Assembly: GCF_021347895.1 (NCBI RefSeq)
Contig: NC_067115.1
Coordinates: 12,422,064-12,486,063, forward strand
Source: Acanthochromis polyacanthus
Taxonomy: Eukaryota; Chordata; Actinopteri; Pomacentridae
DNA length: 64,000 nucleotides
Direction: 5' to 3'
A model generated the notes under the pieces. That model did no database searches. It saw only the letters and a program-made list of their open reading frames with translations, and was not told where the DNA came from. Both the position numbers and the translations under genes were made by a program. Shown here in pieces: positions 51,411 through 62,961 of the stretch; positions within the stretch are counted from its first letter, which is position 1, and the number at the start of each line of letters is the position of its first letter.

Positions 51411-51561
51411 TGTAGTTGAAGTCGGTCAGTTCTCGTTTCTTGGGTCCTTTGCCAAAGCTCCTGTTGCGGGACCAGGAGAAGAACATGCCTTTCCTCCTGT
51501 CTCCTGAATCATCCCGGCTGTCGTCATTTAAGGATCGTCCTGATTTGCTCTTTTTGTCATC
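51411..51561 (-). CDS. RGS12 exon: basic linker after RGS domain
   Basis: A 151 nt exon with acceptor CTTATAG. The donor, TACA|GTCAGT, lacks the usual G before GT. It encodes DDKKSKSGRSLNDDSRDD, RRKGMFFSWSRNRSFGKG and PKKREL, like the human FFSWSRTRS linker. It ends in phase 1. Confidence 0.92.
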
Positions 51562-51760
51562 CTATAAGACAACAAAAACAAATAAAGAAGAGTAGACAAA
51601 GAGGTACAAACACATAGGCAGAAAAAAAACTCAACAAATGATGCATCCAATCCCATTACGGTATGCACACACACAGAAGTCATCATCATTCTTCACAACC
51701 AATCCCTTATTTCTTCTCACTGTACTGCTCTGTAGAGCGGAAGGCTTTGGGCTGTGTTAC

Positions 51761-51943
51761 CTTCTTAGGTGTGGAGAGATTGGAGCGGTCAGAGCCGGTG
51801 GTGCTGTGTTTAGAGGTGGGGCTGCTGGGGATGTGGTAAGGGTCAGGCAATGGCCTTCCCTCCACCTCTGCTAGCATGCACTCTTGGTACAGCAGAGACT
51901 TGAGAAACCGCGTGTAACTGTCGAACTTCATGAGGTTAAAGAT
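51761..51943 (-). CDS. RGS12 exon: end of RGS domain
   Basis: A 183 nt exon with acceptor CCTCTTAG and donor AAGAAG|GTAACA. It encodes [20 protein letters not shown] and [15 protein letters not shown], closing the RGS fold, then a Ser/Thr-rich tail ending STPKK. One change from human: SLLYQE for SPLYQE. Confidence 0.97.
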
Positions 51944-52319
51944 CTAAGAGGTAAAGAGCAGAAAGAGAAGTAATCGGTGAGAAAGAGAAAATAGAAAGAG
52001 GGATGAATGGGTGCGAGAAAGAAGACAAAAAAGGAAAGGAAATAGAGGAGAGAACAGCAAAAAGCAGCAATGACAAAAGCAGAAAAAGCAACAGTTAAGA
52101 GAAACAGTTAAGGAACAATGTGGAAAGAGAAAGAGGACAATGAGAGGATTAGGGAAGATTCAGAAAAAAATACACTGCTAATTTTTAACAACAATGTACT
52201 GCTGCTTTTCAGATTCTTTCCCTGATTGTTGCACTACTACTACTACTACATGTTCACTTTAAAGAAATATGGCTAAAATCGCAAGTAATGCCCACATCAA
52301 AATCTCCAACTATTGCCTG

Positions 52320-52790
52320 TAAAATTACACAATTTTAATTGTATGTAGAAAAAAAACATACAAATATTTTTTTACAAATATTCACTATTTTTTGAAAGAA
52401 AAAATAAAGAGGCCAGATGATGGATAATAAAAAGGTAAATAATATTTTCATCTATCATTTCTACAGAAGTTCCCATTTTATTAATAAATTCCAAACAATA
52501 TCTAGCAAAAATCACAGAAAATGTGTTAATTTATATGTAAAAAAAAAACACAAAAAACAAGCCAAAACTAAAAATAACATTCACATACAAAATCCGTATT
52601 TTTACAAATGGTAGTTCATTCTTTTCCAACTGCTCCATTCTTTTTATATGTAGAAAAATTTGCAGATATTTGCTGTTATTTGAAAAAAAGTATGTTAAAA
52701 ATTAAAAAGTGCTAAACAACTTTTATGACTGTTATTTTACAGATATTTCCTGTTTTGTTGAATTATGGATTACATCTAGTGAAGTCAAAC
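52320..52790. repeat. AT-rich repeat, two units, reverse of the 36 kb array
   Basis: On the minus strand the text CTAGAT...CAACAAAACAGGAAATA then CTGTAAAATAA matches the array at 35990-36720. Two units lie about 265 bp apart. It is within an RGS12 intron (51944-53452). Confidence 0.5.
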
Positions 52791-53452
52791 AAAAAAAAAA
52801 CTATTAAATGAATTTACATGTTGACTGTAAACAAACAGGCTAAAGTAAGAGCACAATACAAATATAGACTCTGTTTGTATGTGTGTGTGTGTTTGTATGT
52901 TTGGCTCGGCATGTATGTGAAAGTCTGACCCCAAATCTTCAATCAACGGTACCATGTGATCTGGAGGAGCCCAGGGGTATTCTGGAGAAGCTATTCTTGG
53001 ACTTTTATGGGTGTGCGTGTGCTTTGTGGAAAAAAAAATGTGTGGATGTTTGATGTGTAGCAATATAGAGGCTGATGATGAGGATATCCTTCTTGCCTTG
53101 TGACTCTTATCAGAGTTTGAGCATCTCATTTTAGTTCTTGAAAACAACAAAGCTATTCAGCAACTTTTCCCCTCCACAGCATCTAAGAAGTCATTCACAT
53201 CCATAATGCTGGGCAGGAAGCACAGATGAATAGTTGGCCTCAGGTTGTATGACCGTTTAGCACTGTTATACTCATACATTTTCAATTGTAGACTGTTTTT
53301 ATTCAGTTATGTGAGCACTAACATTTGGTGTTAAGGGAAAGCCTCCTTCTATTTCCCTATTGTGTACAAAGGCCAGTGTAGTTTAGGTACATCCTCTGGA
53401 CAAGAAGCAGCTGCTAGCCACCCTGACATTAATTAGGTTCCTTTTATTTTAC

Positions 53453-53596
53453 CTGCAGTTGCTGCTCCTTGAACATGTCGGGTTTTGGGGCGTTGAGGAT
53501 ATCGTCGGCCAGCTGAGCTTGACTATCTATGTTCACCGGTGTTGTGGCTTTACTGGACAGGAAGCTGTTGTAGATCTCCCTGGCTCGCTGTGAGAG
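53453..53596 (-). CDS. RGS12 exon: RGS domain middle
   Basis: A 144 nt exon with acceptor TCTCCAG and donor CTGCAG|GTAAAA. It encodes [32 protein letters not shown] and [20 protein letters not shown] distinguishes RGS12 from RGS14. Phase 0 at both ends. Confidence 0.97.
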
Positions 53597-53723
53597 CTGG
53601 AGAAAGAGACAGATGAGAAACAAAGACAGCACATTACCACACAATACATTTTCTTAAGTTATTGCTGAAAGAATGTAAACAGATGCATGTGTGTGGTCAA
53701 ACAATGTGTTGCATATCTGTTAC

Positions 53724-53816
53724 CTGCTTGCTGTCATTCTCAGGGACATGGCTGAAGTATTCACAAGCCTGCCAGAACAGGATATTCTCCTCACTGAATT
53801 CTTTTTTTAGGAATTC
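53724..53816 (-). CDS. RGS12 exon: RGS domain core
   Basis: A 93 nt exon with acceptor TTTGCAG and donor AAGCAG|GTAACAG. It encodes EFLKKEFSEENILFWQACEY then FSHVPENDSKQ. The EEN of EENILFW is the G-alpha-contacting loop of RGS domains and is intact. Phase 0 at both ends. Confidence 0.97.
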
Positions 53817-54813
53817 CTGCAAAAAAATGAAAGAAACATTACACGAATTATTATACACACACTGTATGAATACAGGCAATACAGAATAAAACAAATTTGT
53901 CAAATTACAAGTGCTCAGCTTGACAAAAGGATAAAATTCAAATTTAACTTTTACTTGCTCTGTAACTTAAAGAGCTCCTATTATGCATATTTACAGATTT
54001 ATGATTTTATTTTTAGTCTTCACAGGAATGTGTCTAAATGTTTTAATGTAAAAAAAACCACACACTATTTTTCCTATATTATAAATTTCTGTAGCACCTG
54101 TTCTCCCCCTCTGTAGGAAATGGTCTGTTTTAGCTCCTGTATGTTTAAAACCCTTCCTCTAAAAAAAAAAAAAAAAAATCAAGTTAGCTGTGATTGGTCA
54201 GCTGGTCCAAAGAAAGGGCTGTAAAGTTGGCTCCATTCTACAGCCCCAAATCTTGTCCTTGCAGAGGCAGAAAAGGTGAGGAAATATTGTGTAGACTGTG
54301 AGGAAGCTGCTCCTTGTTTTGAGGGTGTGCCAACCTAGCAGTTAGGCAGATGCTATGCAAATGTGTCACATGATGACGTAAAGCCTGGACTTCAAACGAG
54401 GCACTTCAAACAGTTAAGAAGCAGTGTTCTTGAGGGGAGAGAGCAACTCTCTTTGGCATGGACTTGGGACTTTGTAAGTTTGCAGACTTTTTAAATGAAA
54501 AAACAAGCTATAAAGCACACCCAAAAAGCAAAATACGGTCTGCAGCAAAGTCTTTACAGTATGTTTATATCAACTGTTCCACAAAGTTGAACTTGATTTT
54601 GTGGTTTAAACATGTTAAACAGGCCATTATAATACAATTACATCACATTACAAAGTATATATTGACAGCAGAAGTTGGTGCAAAGCTCTCCAACATTTTA
54701 AAGTGTACACCTACAGAAAGGGTTAATAAAGTCATTTTAATAGAGAGAAAAACACAGAGCCTATCTTTCATGAGCATGTGCTGGTCAACACCACTCAGGT
54801 GCTTCTATAGTAC

Positions 54814-54983
54814 CGAGAAGTATCGGACTCCCACGGGGTCCTGCAGCAGCCTCTCAAAGCAGACGGCCCAGCTGGCCACTCTCCTCTCAGTGTGGCGCCG
54901 GTGGCTCTGGACGCTGGGCAGGCTGGCATTACTGTTCAGACTATTGTCGCTGCTGCAACCCTGCAGCTCCACACTGTTCAGTT
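54814..54983 (-). CDS. RGS12 exon: linker and start of RGS domain
   Basis: A 170 nt exon with acceptor GTGAACAG and donor TTCTCG|GTACTA. It encodes a Ser/Asn-rich linker (SSDNSLNSNASLPSVQ), then RRVASWAVCFERLLQDPVGV and RYFS, the first helices of the RGS domain. It enters in phase 1 and ends in phase 0. Confidence 0.93.
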
Positions 54984-57900
54984 CTGTTCACACACACAAA
55001 AGCACAAACGATATCAAACAGTGGTAGCAATGTGACCTCAGCCGTGCTGGGGATGTCTAGGTGTAGATTTTCACTGTACCTAATGCATTCCAGTTTTTGA
55101 TTTCCTTATTGCATGCATACATTTGCAACAACATCATCATTGGCTGATGTGGACTGGATCATTATATTTAAACTCATTATCAAGATAACTCAAAATGATT
55201 TACCGCTATCAATTACAACAGTCTCTGTTTTCTCGCCTGTATTCCTGTCTGCAGGACGTTTACAGACCTCATCACAGCTGCGTCCAATGCCATAGACAGT
55301 ACATGAACCAGTCTAGTCAGATCTCATCCTCCCACACACGTACCTACTGTGGTTTTCTGTTGCTTTGTAACACAATACCCACACTGCACACTTTCACAAG
55401 TACAATCCCTACAATACTGATACTACACATGTGATTTGCAGCTATTTTCAGCTCATTTGTTGGTAATAAATTTCTTGTATTTTTCACTGTACTCTAGTGT
55501 CTCCAATTGTTTCTGAGAGAGACACACTACAGGGTAGACCACAATATATATAAAATAACAAAACCGATGTTCAGCACAAGGAGCTATGTTTTACGGTTAC
55601 ACTTTACAACAATCAGCCACAACATTAAAACCACTGACAGATGAAGTGTATAGTACCGATAATCTCATTACAATGTAATGGTCTGCTGGAAAACCCTGAG
55701 CTCCAAACTCCACAGATCCTAATCCGACCCAGCATCCGTGCGATGCGTCAGAACAAGTTAGATACACGAAGGCCTCGCCCTAAAACCTACAGGACCCAAA
55801 GGATCCGTTGCCAACGTTCTCGTGCCAAACACCACAGGACACTTTCAGAGGTCCCATGTTCATGCCCTGATGGGTCAGATCCGTTTAAGCAGCACAAAGG
55901 AACCTACTGGATATTAGACGGGTGGTTTTAATGTTGTGGCTGAGCAATAAAAAGTTTTTTAACTCTGGACAAAAGAGTTGTATAGAACCATGATGTGATA
56001 TGATCCTATCATTAGGAAATCCCACAAATATAAACACGAAAAGATAATGTGCTGAGTGTAGTACCTGAATCTCTGTAACTCAGTGATGTTCAGGTCAAAG
56101 CTATTGTAAATGTATCAGCCGAATGCTCCATTGTACTTGTCATCTCTGAGTATTATTTATGGACTAGTTTGTGTATTTTTGATCAGCTTTTAGCACTATT
56201 AAAATATTAGCTTAGCATCTTAAACAATGTAGATACTTTTGTATTTTACATACTGTAAATACACAATCCGTTAAAAGCTCACAGGTGATCATTTATTCAT
56301 ATTCATAATCCGTCACCTACATGCTTACTCATTTTCATAGAGAGAAATTGCTTTTGCATTTTCAGGTTAAAGCTGACCACTGCTATCAGTAATATGTTGT
56401 GTTTGTGTTACATATGTAGGATCAAAAATGCAGCCACATCATGACTGGGGTCTCAGTTTGAAGAATCTCCTTCCTCTACGTATAGATAGTAGGCTTAGAG
56501 TTTCTTCCATGCTGAAAGTAATTCCATACTCTACGGTTGTTGAAGCATTTGAAATGAGGCAATGGAAAAACATTTCTGTGTTTACTGTCATCTTAGAAAT
56601 GATTTTTTGCCTCTTGAACTTCTCTTTGAGACATGATAGACAAATACTGCTTTTCTGCCTGCAGCGATAAATAACAGATAACAATTTACCAGCAAACTGA
56701 ACAGCAAAGTGTTAGTTTTATTTTTGAAAGGTCATAATAATAGGTTTTCTATTCAATACTCAATACGAATGCAATATTAAGTTTTTTTTCTTGAAAAGCT
56801 CTATCTTAACATCACACTCATTAAGTTTGGCGCAGTAACACTGAATTATTCTAAGGAGAGTGCATCTAAGAATCGCTGATTTTTCCCACCACTAGACAGC
56901 AATGTGCCCATGGTCCTAATATTGAGACAAGATCAGGAGGCAGAGACAGAGACACACAAAAACACTAAGAATAACCTGAATGTAGCTTCAGGTCTTATGA
57001 ACTGAAACTGTTCTGCTAAGTTTACATAAAACAAAATACAAGAACAGCCAGCGGGAAGACATCATGGGTCAGGTGCCCAAAACACCGCAAATGCTGTAAA
57101 TACACTGAAGGAAAAGAGTTCCAGTGGCTAATGTCCTTGGCAAGGCTATTAATGGAGAAACATTTTGTGAATTTTGTTAATGCACATTTGTCCTCCATTT
57201 AATGTTATCAATGGCAGTTTCCACAATGAGGATATTTTTAATCGGTTTTGCTGAACCACCCGGATCCCCCACTCTTCCTAAGCTCTCAGCAGCGTAGTAA
57301 ACAACTCCTGAGGCTTCTACTTAACATTAATGGCAGTCTATCTGTGCACAAGACAGGCAAACATTGATCCATGTATTGTCTAAACCACGTGTCCTGTTTA
57401 GTGCCACAGGAGCTGGAGTTTGAAACAACACTCAGCCTGACTGAACGCACAATGCATCACAGAGAAAGGTCAATAAAACAAAGTTACATTTGGATTAATA
57501 TCAGGCTTCAGACATTTTTCCATATAACATTGTATCATGCTTCTCTAAATCACACATTTTTCGCAGTAGCCTCAAAACTCATTGAACTCACACAAACCAA
57601 ACGGCAAGTATAGTCCACAAAGTTGAATGTGTGTTTTTGTTTATCACCTTTGCACATGTCTGAAGTAAGCAGGACACGACTGGAAAAACTGATGGCACAT
57701 GCTTTTGTGACCTAATAAGCATTTAAAAATATTAAAATGCGATGACAGTCGCAGGGTTGTTTTCTAAATTCCAATGGCTTGTAATCAAACCACACCTGCA
57801 CAGAAGATTACCTGAGGTTTCCCGCGATAACCTCTTTATACATAACAGCAAAGTTGTTTTCCAAAACATAAAGGAAAATTATTTAATAATTTGGTAACCT

Positions 57901-58449
57901 GAACAAATTCAGTAATTTAGAAGGATGTTTTACAGGGAAAATGCCCGACAGAGAGTGAGCAAAGTTCCATTAGTAAAATAGCAGATTTAAAGGAAAATAA
58001 TTCCTTTCCTATTATAGACTCCTTACAATTCTGTCCAAGGACAGTTTGAATGCCTGATTTCTAATCCTGTATTGTTTTAAAAACCAAACAAATTCATGAT
58101 TTCCTCGGAATGAAGATAGAAGTGAGTAATACCATGACAAATGTATGGTTCACTGGAAAAAAATAAACCACAACATTCCATCGTCACACCATTCAGACTA
58201 GCAATAACTTTAACAGCTGTCTTAATCACATTTGTACCGACAGACGAAGCTCATCTTTCCCCCGCCTATCAGATCATAGCTAGAAAACTATATACTTGAT
58301 AAACTAAATCACTAAACTAAGGCAAATCAGATATCCAACATCACAGCCTTCTGCTGTCACCCTATCGCCCTTATTGCTCATCTGTGTCTAAAATCAAATA
58401 TTTCCTCGGCCAGGAAAACAAGCGTTCAAAGCTCCAGCTGTCTCCTCAC
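54984..58449. other. RGS12 intron upstream of the RGS domain
   Basis: AT-rich intron. It contains the MITE at 55612-55945. Nothing else was recognised. Confidence 0.6.
55612..55945. mobile_element. MITE with ACATTAAAACCAC terminal repeats
   Basis: The left end is CAGCCACAACATTAAAACCA and the right end GTGGTTTTAATGTTGTGGCTG, imperfect inverted repeats of about 22 bp. About 330 bp long. The interior keeps a plus-strand open frame of 96 codons (55641-55931) rich in Arg, which may be a transposase fragment or chance. Confidence 0.7.
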
Positions 58450-58531
58450 CTGGGTAGAGCTGGTAGGAGCCTGTGTGGTGCCAGCGGGGCAGGTAGCGAA
58501 TCCTAAGTGGTAACCAGGCCCCTCCATCCAT
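58450..58531 (-). CDS. Candidate RGS12 alternative first coding exon
   Basis: An ATG at 58531 opens MDGGAWLPLRIRYLPRWHHT then GSYQLYP and ends at a good donor (CCAG|GTGAGG) in phase 1, which is what the next RGS12 exon needs. The frame is also open upstream, but the sequence there is a poor acceptor, so I favour a first exon from an internal promoter (a short, PDZ-less form). It could instead be an internal exon. I do not recognise the peptide. Confidence 0.5.
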
Positions 58532-61300
58532 ACTCACCCTATTAGGGCCCCTCAAAAACTCAAACACACAAGGTTGGACACACAGTCCAAGAGAGGGCAC
58601 ATAGACACACACGCAGCTGACATCACAGGCAGGAAGGGAAAATGGAAAAAGAAAAAGAAGGGTATAAAGAGGGGAAAAAGGAGGTTGCAGCTGTTGGTGG
58701 TGAGCAAACTGGATGACAACCTGAGAAACCACAGAGAGAGTCAGGTCGCAGCGTGCATGCGCCCCTGCATGTGCACCAACACACCTCTGTAGGCTTCCAG
58801 CTCGGTAAGTGATACAAGCACACATAGGCCTCGAGATGATGAATAATTCAGAGCCGAGGGAGGACGGAACTAAAAACGCTGGAGCAGACACACACACACA
58901 CACACACACACACGCATATACATATTCACGGACACACACAAAAACTGCAGTATTGATGAGGAGCTTGTTAAAGGAAGGACACTACTGACACTAATGAGGC
59001 CTGCAGCCCCCATACAGCTACACACACACACAAAATCAGAAAGTCCATACAGCATGTCAACCTGCTCTTGTTTTGACTTTTCTGACACATCAAAGCTAAT
59101 GAAAAAAATGTGATAGTGGTTCACAATAAGACACAATACAAAAAACATGCAGACACAACCAACATCAGCTGCATATTATTACTATAAAACTGAATGTACA
59201 GTCTAAGTGATCTAGTGAGAATTTAGCATACTTGTGCATAAAACTGATGCTATTTCATGCATCATTTCATTTCTGAATTTATTTTTAAACACATATACAC
59301 TTCTACTCTGAATCATGAACACACTAATGATGTAAACATTTTAATGGCTGACTAATTGGTTCTCTTAAGTAGGGGTGGGGGTTGCTCACAATAGTATCAC
59401 TCATGATAATGACAGTATTATGATTGCAACACACAAAGAAGAAAAATATTCCTACAAAAGAAAATAATGGCTTTGTGGTGTCAGTATGTGTGAAGATTAT
59501 TATTATTATGCAAATTAAACCATGTGTTGGCTCAATTAATCACAATCTATGATTGTCTTTTTCTCCTGCAGTCTGCACTTTCCGCCATTTCCTCCTGTGA
59601 GGTTCTTCTTTTCTGCCTCTTTTAGATTGACTTCACCCTCATTCATTTGATAAGTGCCACTACAAGCAGGCATCAACTATTGACTCAGGTAAGACAAATT
59701 TGCAGGGAGTCCATTTAAAATGCCTAAAAATATTGATATTTCGTGCTCGTCTATAGCTAATGTATCCCAAAGGAAGTAGTACAGAATTTTGCCATATTGA
59801 TATTTTGTCCCATATTTTGGGATTTATGAAGCAAAATAAAAGCAACTCAGTTCAGAAATGAATGCACTGTGTGTATAGTTTAAGCTTTGAACAGGCTGGT
59901 ATTTATAAAACTGCAAAACTTAAGTCAAAAACTGATCATTTAGAGAGTCAAACTCAAATGGCACAGCAGTTTGTGGCTTTTTTGGAGAGTTATTATTGTA
60001 AAGCTTGTAAGAGACTGTATTGCAAACAGAATTTATGAATTACCTCTCTGAGATCAAGAAATTGTGGTTTTCAGAGAAATTTTTACATTTTTCACTTTTT
60101 AAAATTTATTGATTTTTTAAAATCAGTAATACATTTTGAACATTGTAAAGTGGCAATATTAATTAGATCTCAAAAACTGACTGAACTGGTAAGTCAGGTC
60201 CCACATTATGCAGCTGGCTAAAGTTGTTCGTTAACACAGCATTTTCAAGGATTTTAGTAGAGGTCATTCCAGAATTGGAGGACATTTCACGTCCCAACCC
60301 TCAAATTTCAAATAATCCATGTACAAAATGCTAAAACATGCATTTGTAAATTTACTTTTCCTGAGATCAAATCTAAAAAAAAAAAAAAACTAAGGGAAAA
60401 GAATGTTTGAAAATCTTTTTTAAAATACCAAATAAGTCTAGAGTTCCCCCTAAACTGCCATTTTTCTCTTATTCCACCCCCCTGATGACCAAATGAAATC
60501 TCACATAAAACAGTTAAAAATTAAATTTTAATCTCCTTTTTGGTATAATTTTTTTCCATTGATGTCTCTTGCAATTGTGGGAATTTTTTTTTAATCATCA
60601 TAATATTTTAAATAATAATTATTATGCATGGAATGTGTATCCTACAACATGCACCCAACCCTGTTAGCAAAACATTTTTAGCTGTTAGAAGAAGAAGAAA
60701 ACAGTGAATCACATGATACGCTGGAATTGACATCATCAAACAGTTTTCCAAAAGAATGGGCAGAGCAAAGCTATGTCTTCTCTTCTATTTTTCATAATTT
60801 CATAACATTGTCAGCTTTGATTGAATGTCTCACTCTATCTTATGCAACCCTGTTATGCATATTATCAGGATAACACAAAATATTCTTGCCTTTTTCTTTA
60901 ATTTTTTACATCAGAAAGTTTGTCCTCTTGGTCAGCAGTAATGGCTAGCTGAATAAGTAGCTTCTACTAATGACAAAAAGCTAAAATTAGCATGGATTTG
61001 CAACCTCGTTTCTGTGATTAGAGTAGGATCAGCAAACAACAAATAAAACATGCAATAAAAATTTTACCATTGATGAGCAAGCTGAGCTAATCAAGCCTTT
61101 GATGGTTTATCGCCTATTATTAATGAGTATGTAGCAGAAAATTGTAAAAGACAAGGTCTATCTTAAAAAAATGTTCTCAAAACCGCCCAAATGTTCTCCA
61201 GTTTTTGAAAATAATAATATATTTAAAATTGTTTTCAAGACTATAAAAATACATTACTTTTAAAAATGTTAGGGCTATCTGTAGTTGAATTAGCTGATAA
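58532..61300. other. Region upstream of the candidate RGS12 first exon
   Basis: Holds a short (CA)n at about 58888-58912 and AT-rich DNA. If the exon at 58450-58531 is an internal-promoter first exon, its promoter lies just to the right of 58531. No CpG island or TATA box is obvious. No coding exon was recognised up to 61300. Confidence 0.5.
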
Positions 61301-61304
61301 ATTA

Positions 61305-61562
61305 TGTGTAAATGGTTGTATTTATATAGCGCTTTTATCCAAAGCGCTTTACATGATACATCACATTCACCCATTCACACACACATTCACACGCTGATGG
61401 CGGAAGCTGCCATGCAAGGTGCTAACCACGACCCACCAGGAGCAATTAGGGGTTCGGTGTCTTGCTCAGGGACACCTCGACATGAGCACGACGGGCCGAG
61501 GATCGAACCAGCAACCTTTCAGTTACAAGACGGCCACTCTACCCACTGAGCCATGCCGCCCC
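61305..61562 (-). mobile_element. tRNA-derived SINE, minus orientation
   Basis: Read on the minus strand, the head near 61562 has an A-box TGGCTCAGTGGGTAGAGTGG and, about 40 nt later, a B-box GGTTCGATCC, as in a tRNA. The body carries CCCTGAGCAAGACACCGAAC. The element ends near ATATAAATACAACC at 61310. It is a fish SINE, not a functional tRNA gene. Confidence 0.88.
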
Positions 61563-62155
61563 CATGTATTGCAAGGAAATTCAAAGACGCTCAAGCAACT
61601 GCTACACAGCTACCATTTGAAAAATTTGATCAGTATCTCTTTCTGTTTGAACTTTTTCACAGGTTTGTCTTAATTGTGCAGGATTCCTTTAGCGACTAAG
61701 ATAACACTCATTATTTAGCCTTCATTGAGTCAGTGAGTTTTTCAACATTTAATCTGCCACATGAATAAACTGTCAAGCTAAAATGCTCTTGTCCTCACAT
61801 TTACTCGCGATGCTTTCTCTGAATGAGGCAATGTCATGCATATAAATACAATGTATATAAATAAATAAAAAAAGAAAGGGTGCTTATGATGTCAGCAAAG
61901 ATTTACTAATCAAGTGAGCTGCCTTATGCACTAACTTGATCTATACTTTCCAGTTGAAACAACTCAGGAGGAACAACAGAACATTAGTCCCTAAGTCATG
62001 AATCTCCTCACATCACATGCACATAAATGTAAAAGCAGAAAATGCTTCATCCTTCACTTAAAAACAAGTCATTCTCAGTTTGAGACACACGTGGACGTGG
62101 TGTGAATAAACAGCCATTAATGCTTCCACACTGAAACTGATGTGTTGTCGTCCTT

Positions 62156-62961
62156 GATGTAAACATGTCTGGATGGGAAGATGGAAACAGTACTTTGAAA
62201 AGTTGATGAATGAGGAAAATGAGAGAAGGAAGAGTAGAAGAGGTGACTGTTGTGGACCAGGAAGTAGCAAAGATTAGTAAGGATGAAGTGAGGAGGGCAT
62301 TGAAGAGGATGAAGAGCGGAAAGGCACTTGGTTCCTTAAGATATACCTGTGGAGGTATGGAAGTGTCTCGGAGAGGTAGCAATAGAGTTTCTGACTGGGT
62401 TGTTCAACGGGATCTTAGATAGTGAGAAGATGCCCGAGGAATGGAGGAGAAGTGTGCTGGTGCCCATCTTTAAGAACAAGGGAGATGTGCAGAGTTGTGG
62501 CAACTACAGAGGAATAAAGCTGATGAGCCACACGATGAAGCTATGGGAAAGAGTAGTTGAAGCTAGACTAAGGGCAGAGGTGAACATCTGTGAGCAGCAG
62601 TATGGTTTCGTGCCAAGAAAGAGTACAACAGATGCAATATTTGCTTTGAGGATGTTGATTGAGAAATACAGAGAAGGTCAGAAGGAGCTGCATTGTGTCT
62701 TTGTAGATCTGGAGAAAGCTTATGACAGGGTGCCCAGAGAGGAACTGTAGTTTTGTATGAGGAAGTCTGGAAGAATGTCAGGCAGGAGGCCTAGAGGAAA
62801 ACCAAAGAGGAGGTTTATGGATATGGTTAAAGAGGATATGAAGGTAGTTGGTGTGAGAGAAGAGGATGCAGAAGACAGGATTAGATGGACGCAATTGATT
62901 TGCTGTGGCCACCCCTGAAGGGAAAAGCCGAAAGGAAAAGAAGAAGATGTAAACATGTCTG
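62156..62961 (+). mobile_element. RTE-type LINE, internally deleted, with 16 bp target duplication
   Basis: The reverse-transcriptase part (62210-62750) reads MPEEWRRSVLVPIFKNKGDV, NYRGIKLMSHTMKLWERVVE, QQYGFVPRKSTTDAIFALRM and FVDLEKAYDRVP, typical of RTE-clade LINEs. A frameshift lies near 62340. Just after PREEL the sequence jumps to the element's 3' end (GRPRGKPKRR, then CTGTGGCCACCCCTGAAGGG) with a GAA-rich tail, so the second half of the RT is missing. GATGTAAACATGTCTG occurs at 62156-62171 and 62946-62961, a perfect target-site duplication. The element proper is 62172-62945. Confidence 0.93.

Noticed and set aside
55641..55931. 96-codon open frame within the MITE as a host gene
   Set aside because: Lies wholly between the inverted repeats of a short mobile element.
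61419..61562. tRNA gene on the minus strand
   Set aside because: A- and B-boxes are present, but the element continues into a SINE body and the stems do not close as a tRNA.
62047..62382. Minus-strand open frames across the RTE element
   Set aside because: Antisense of the reverse-transcriptase coding strand.
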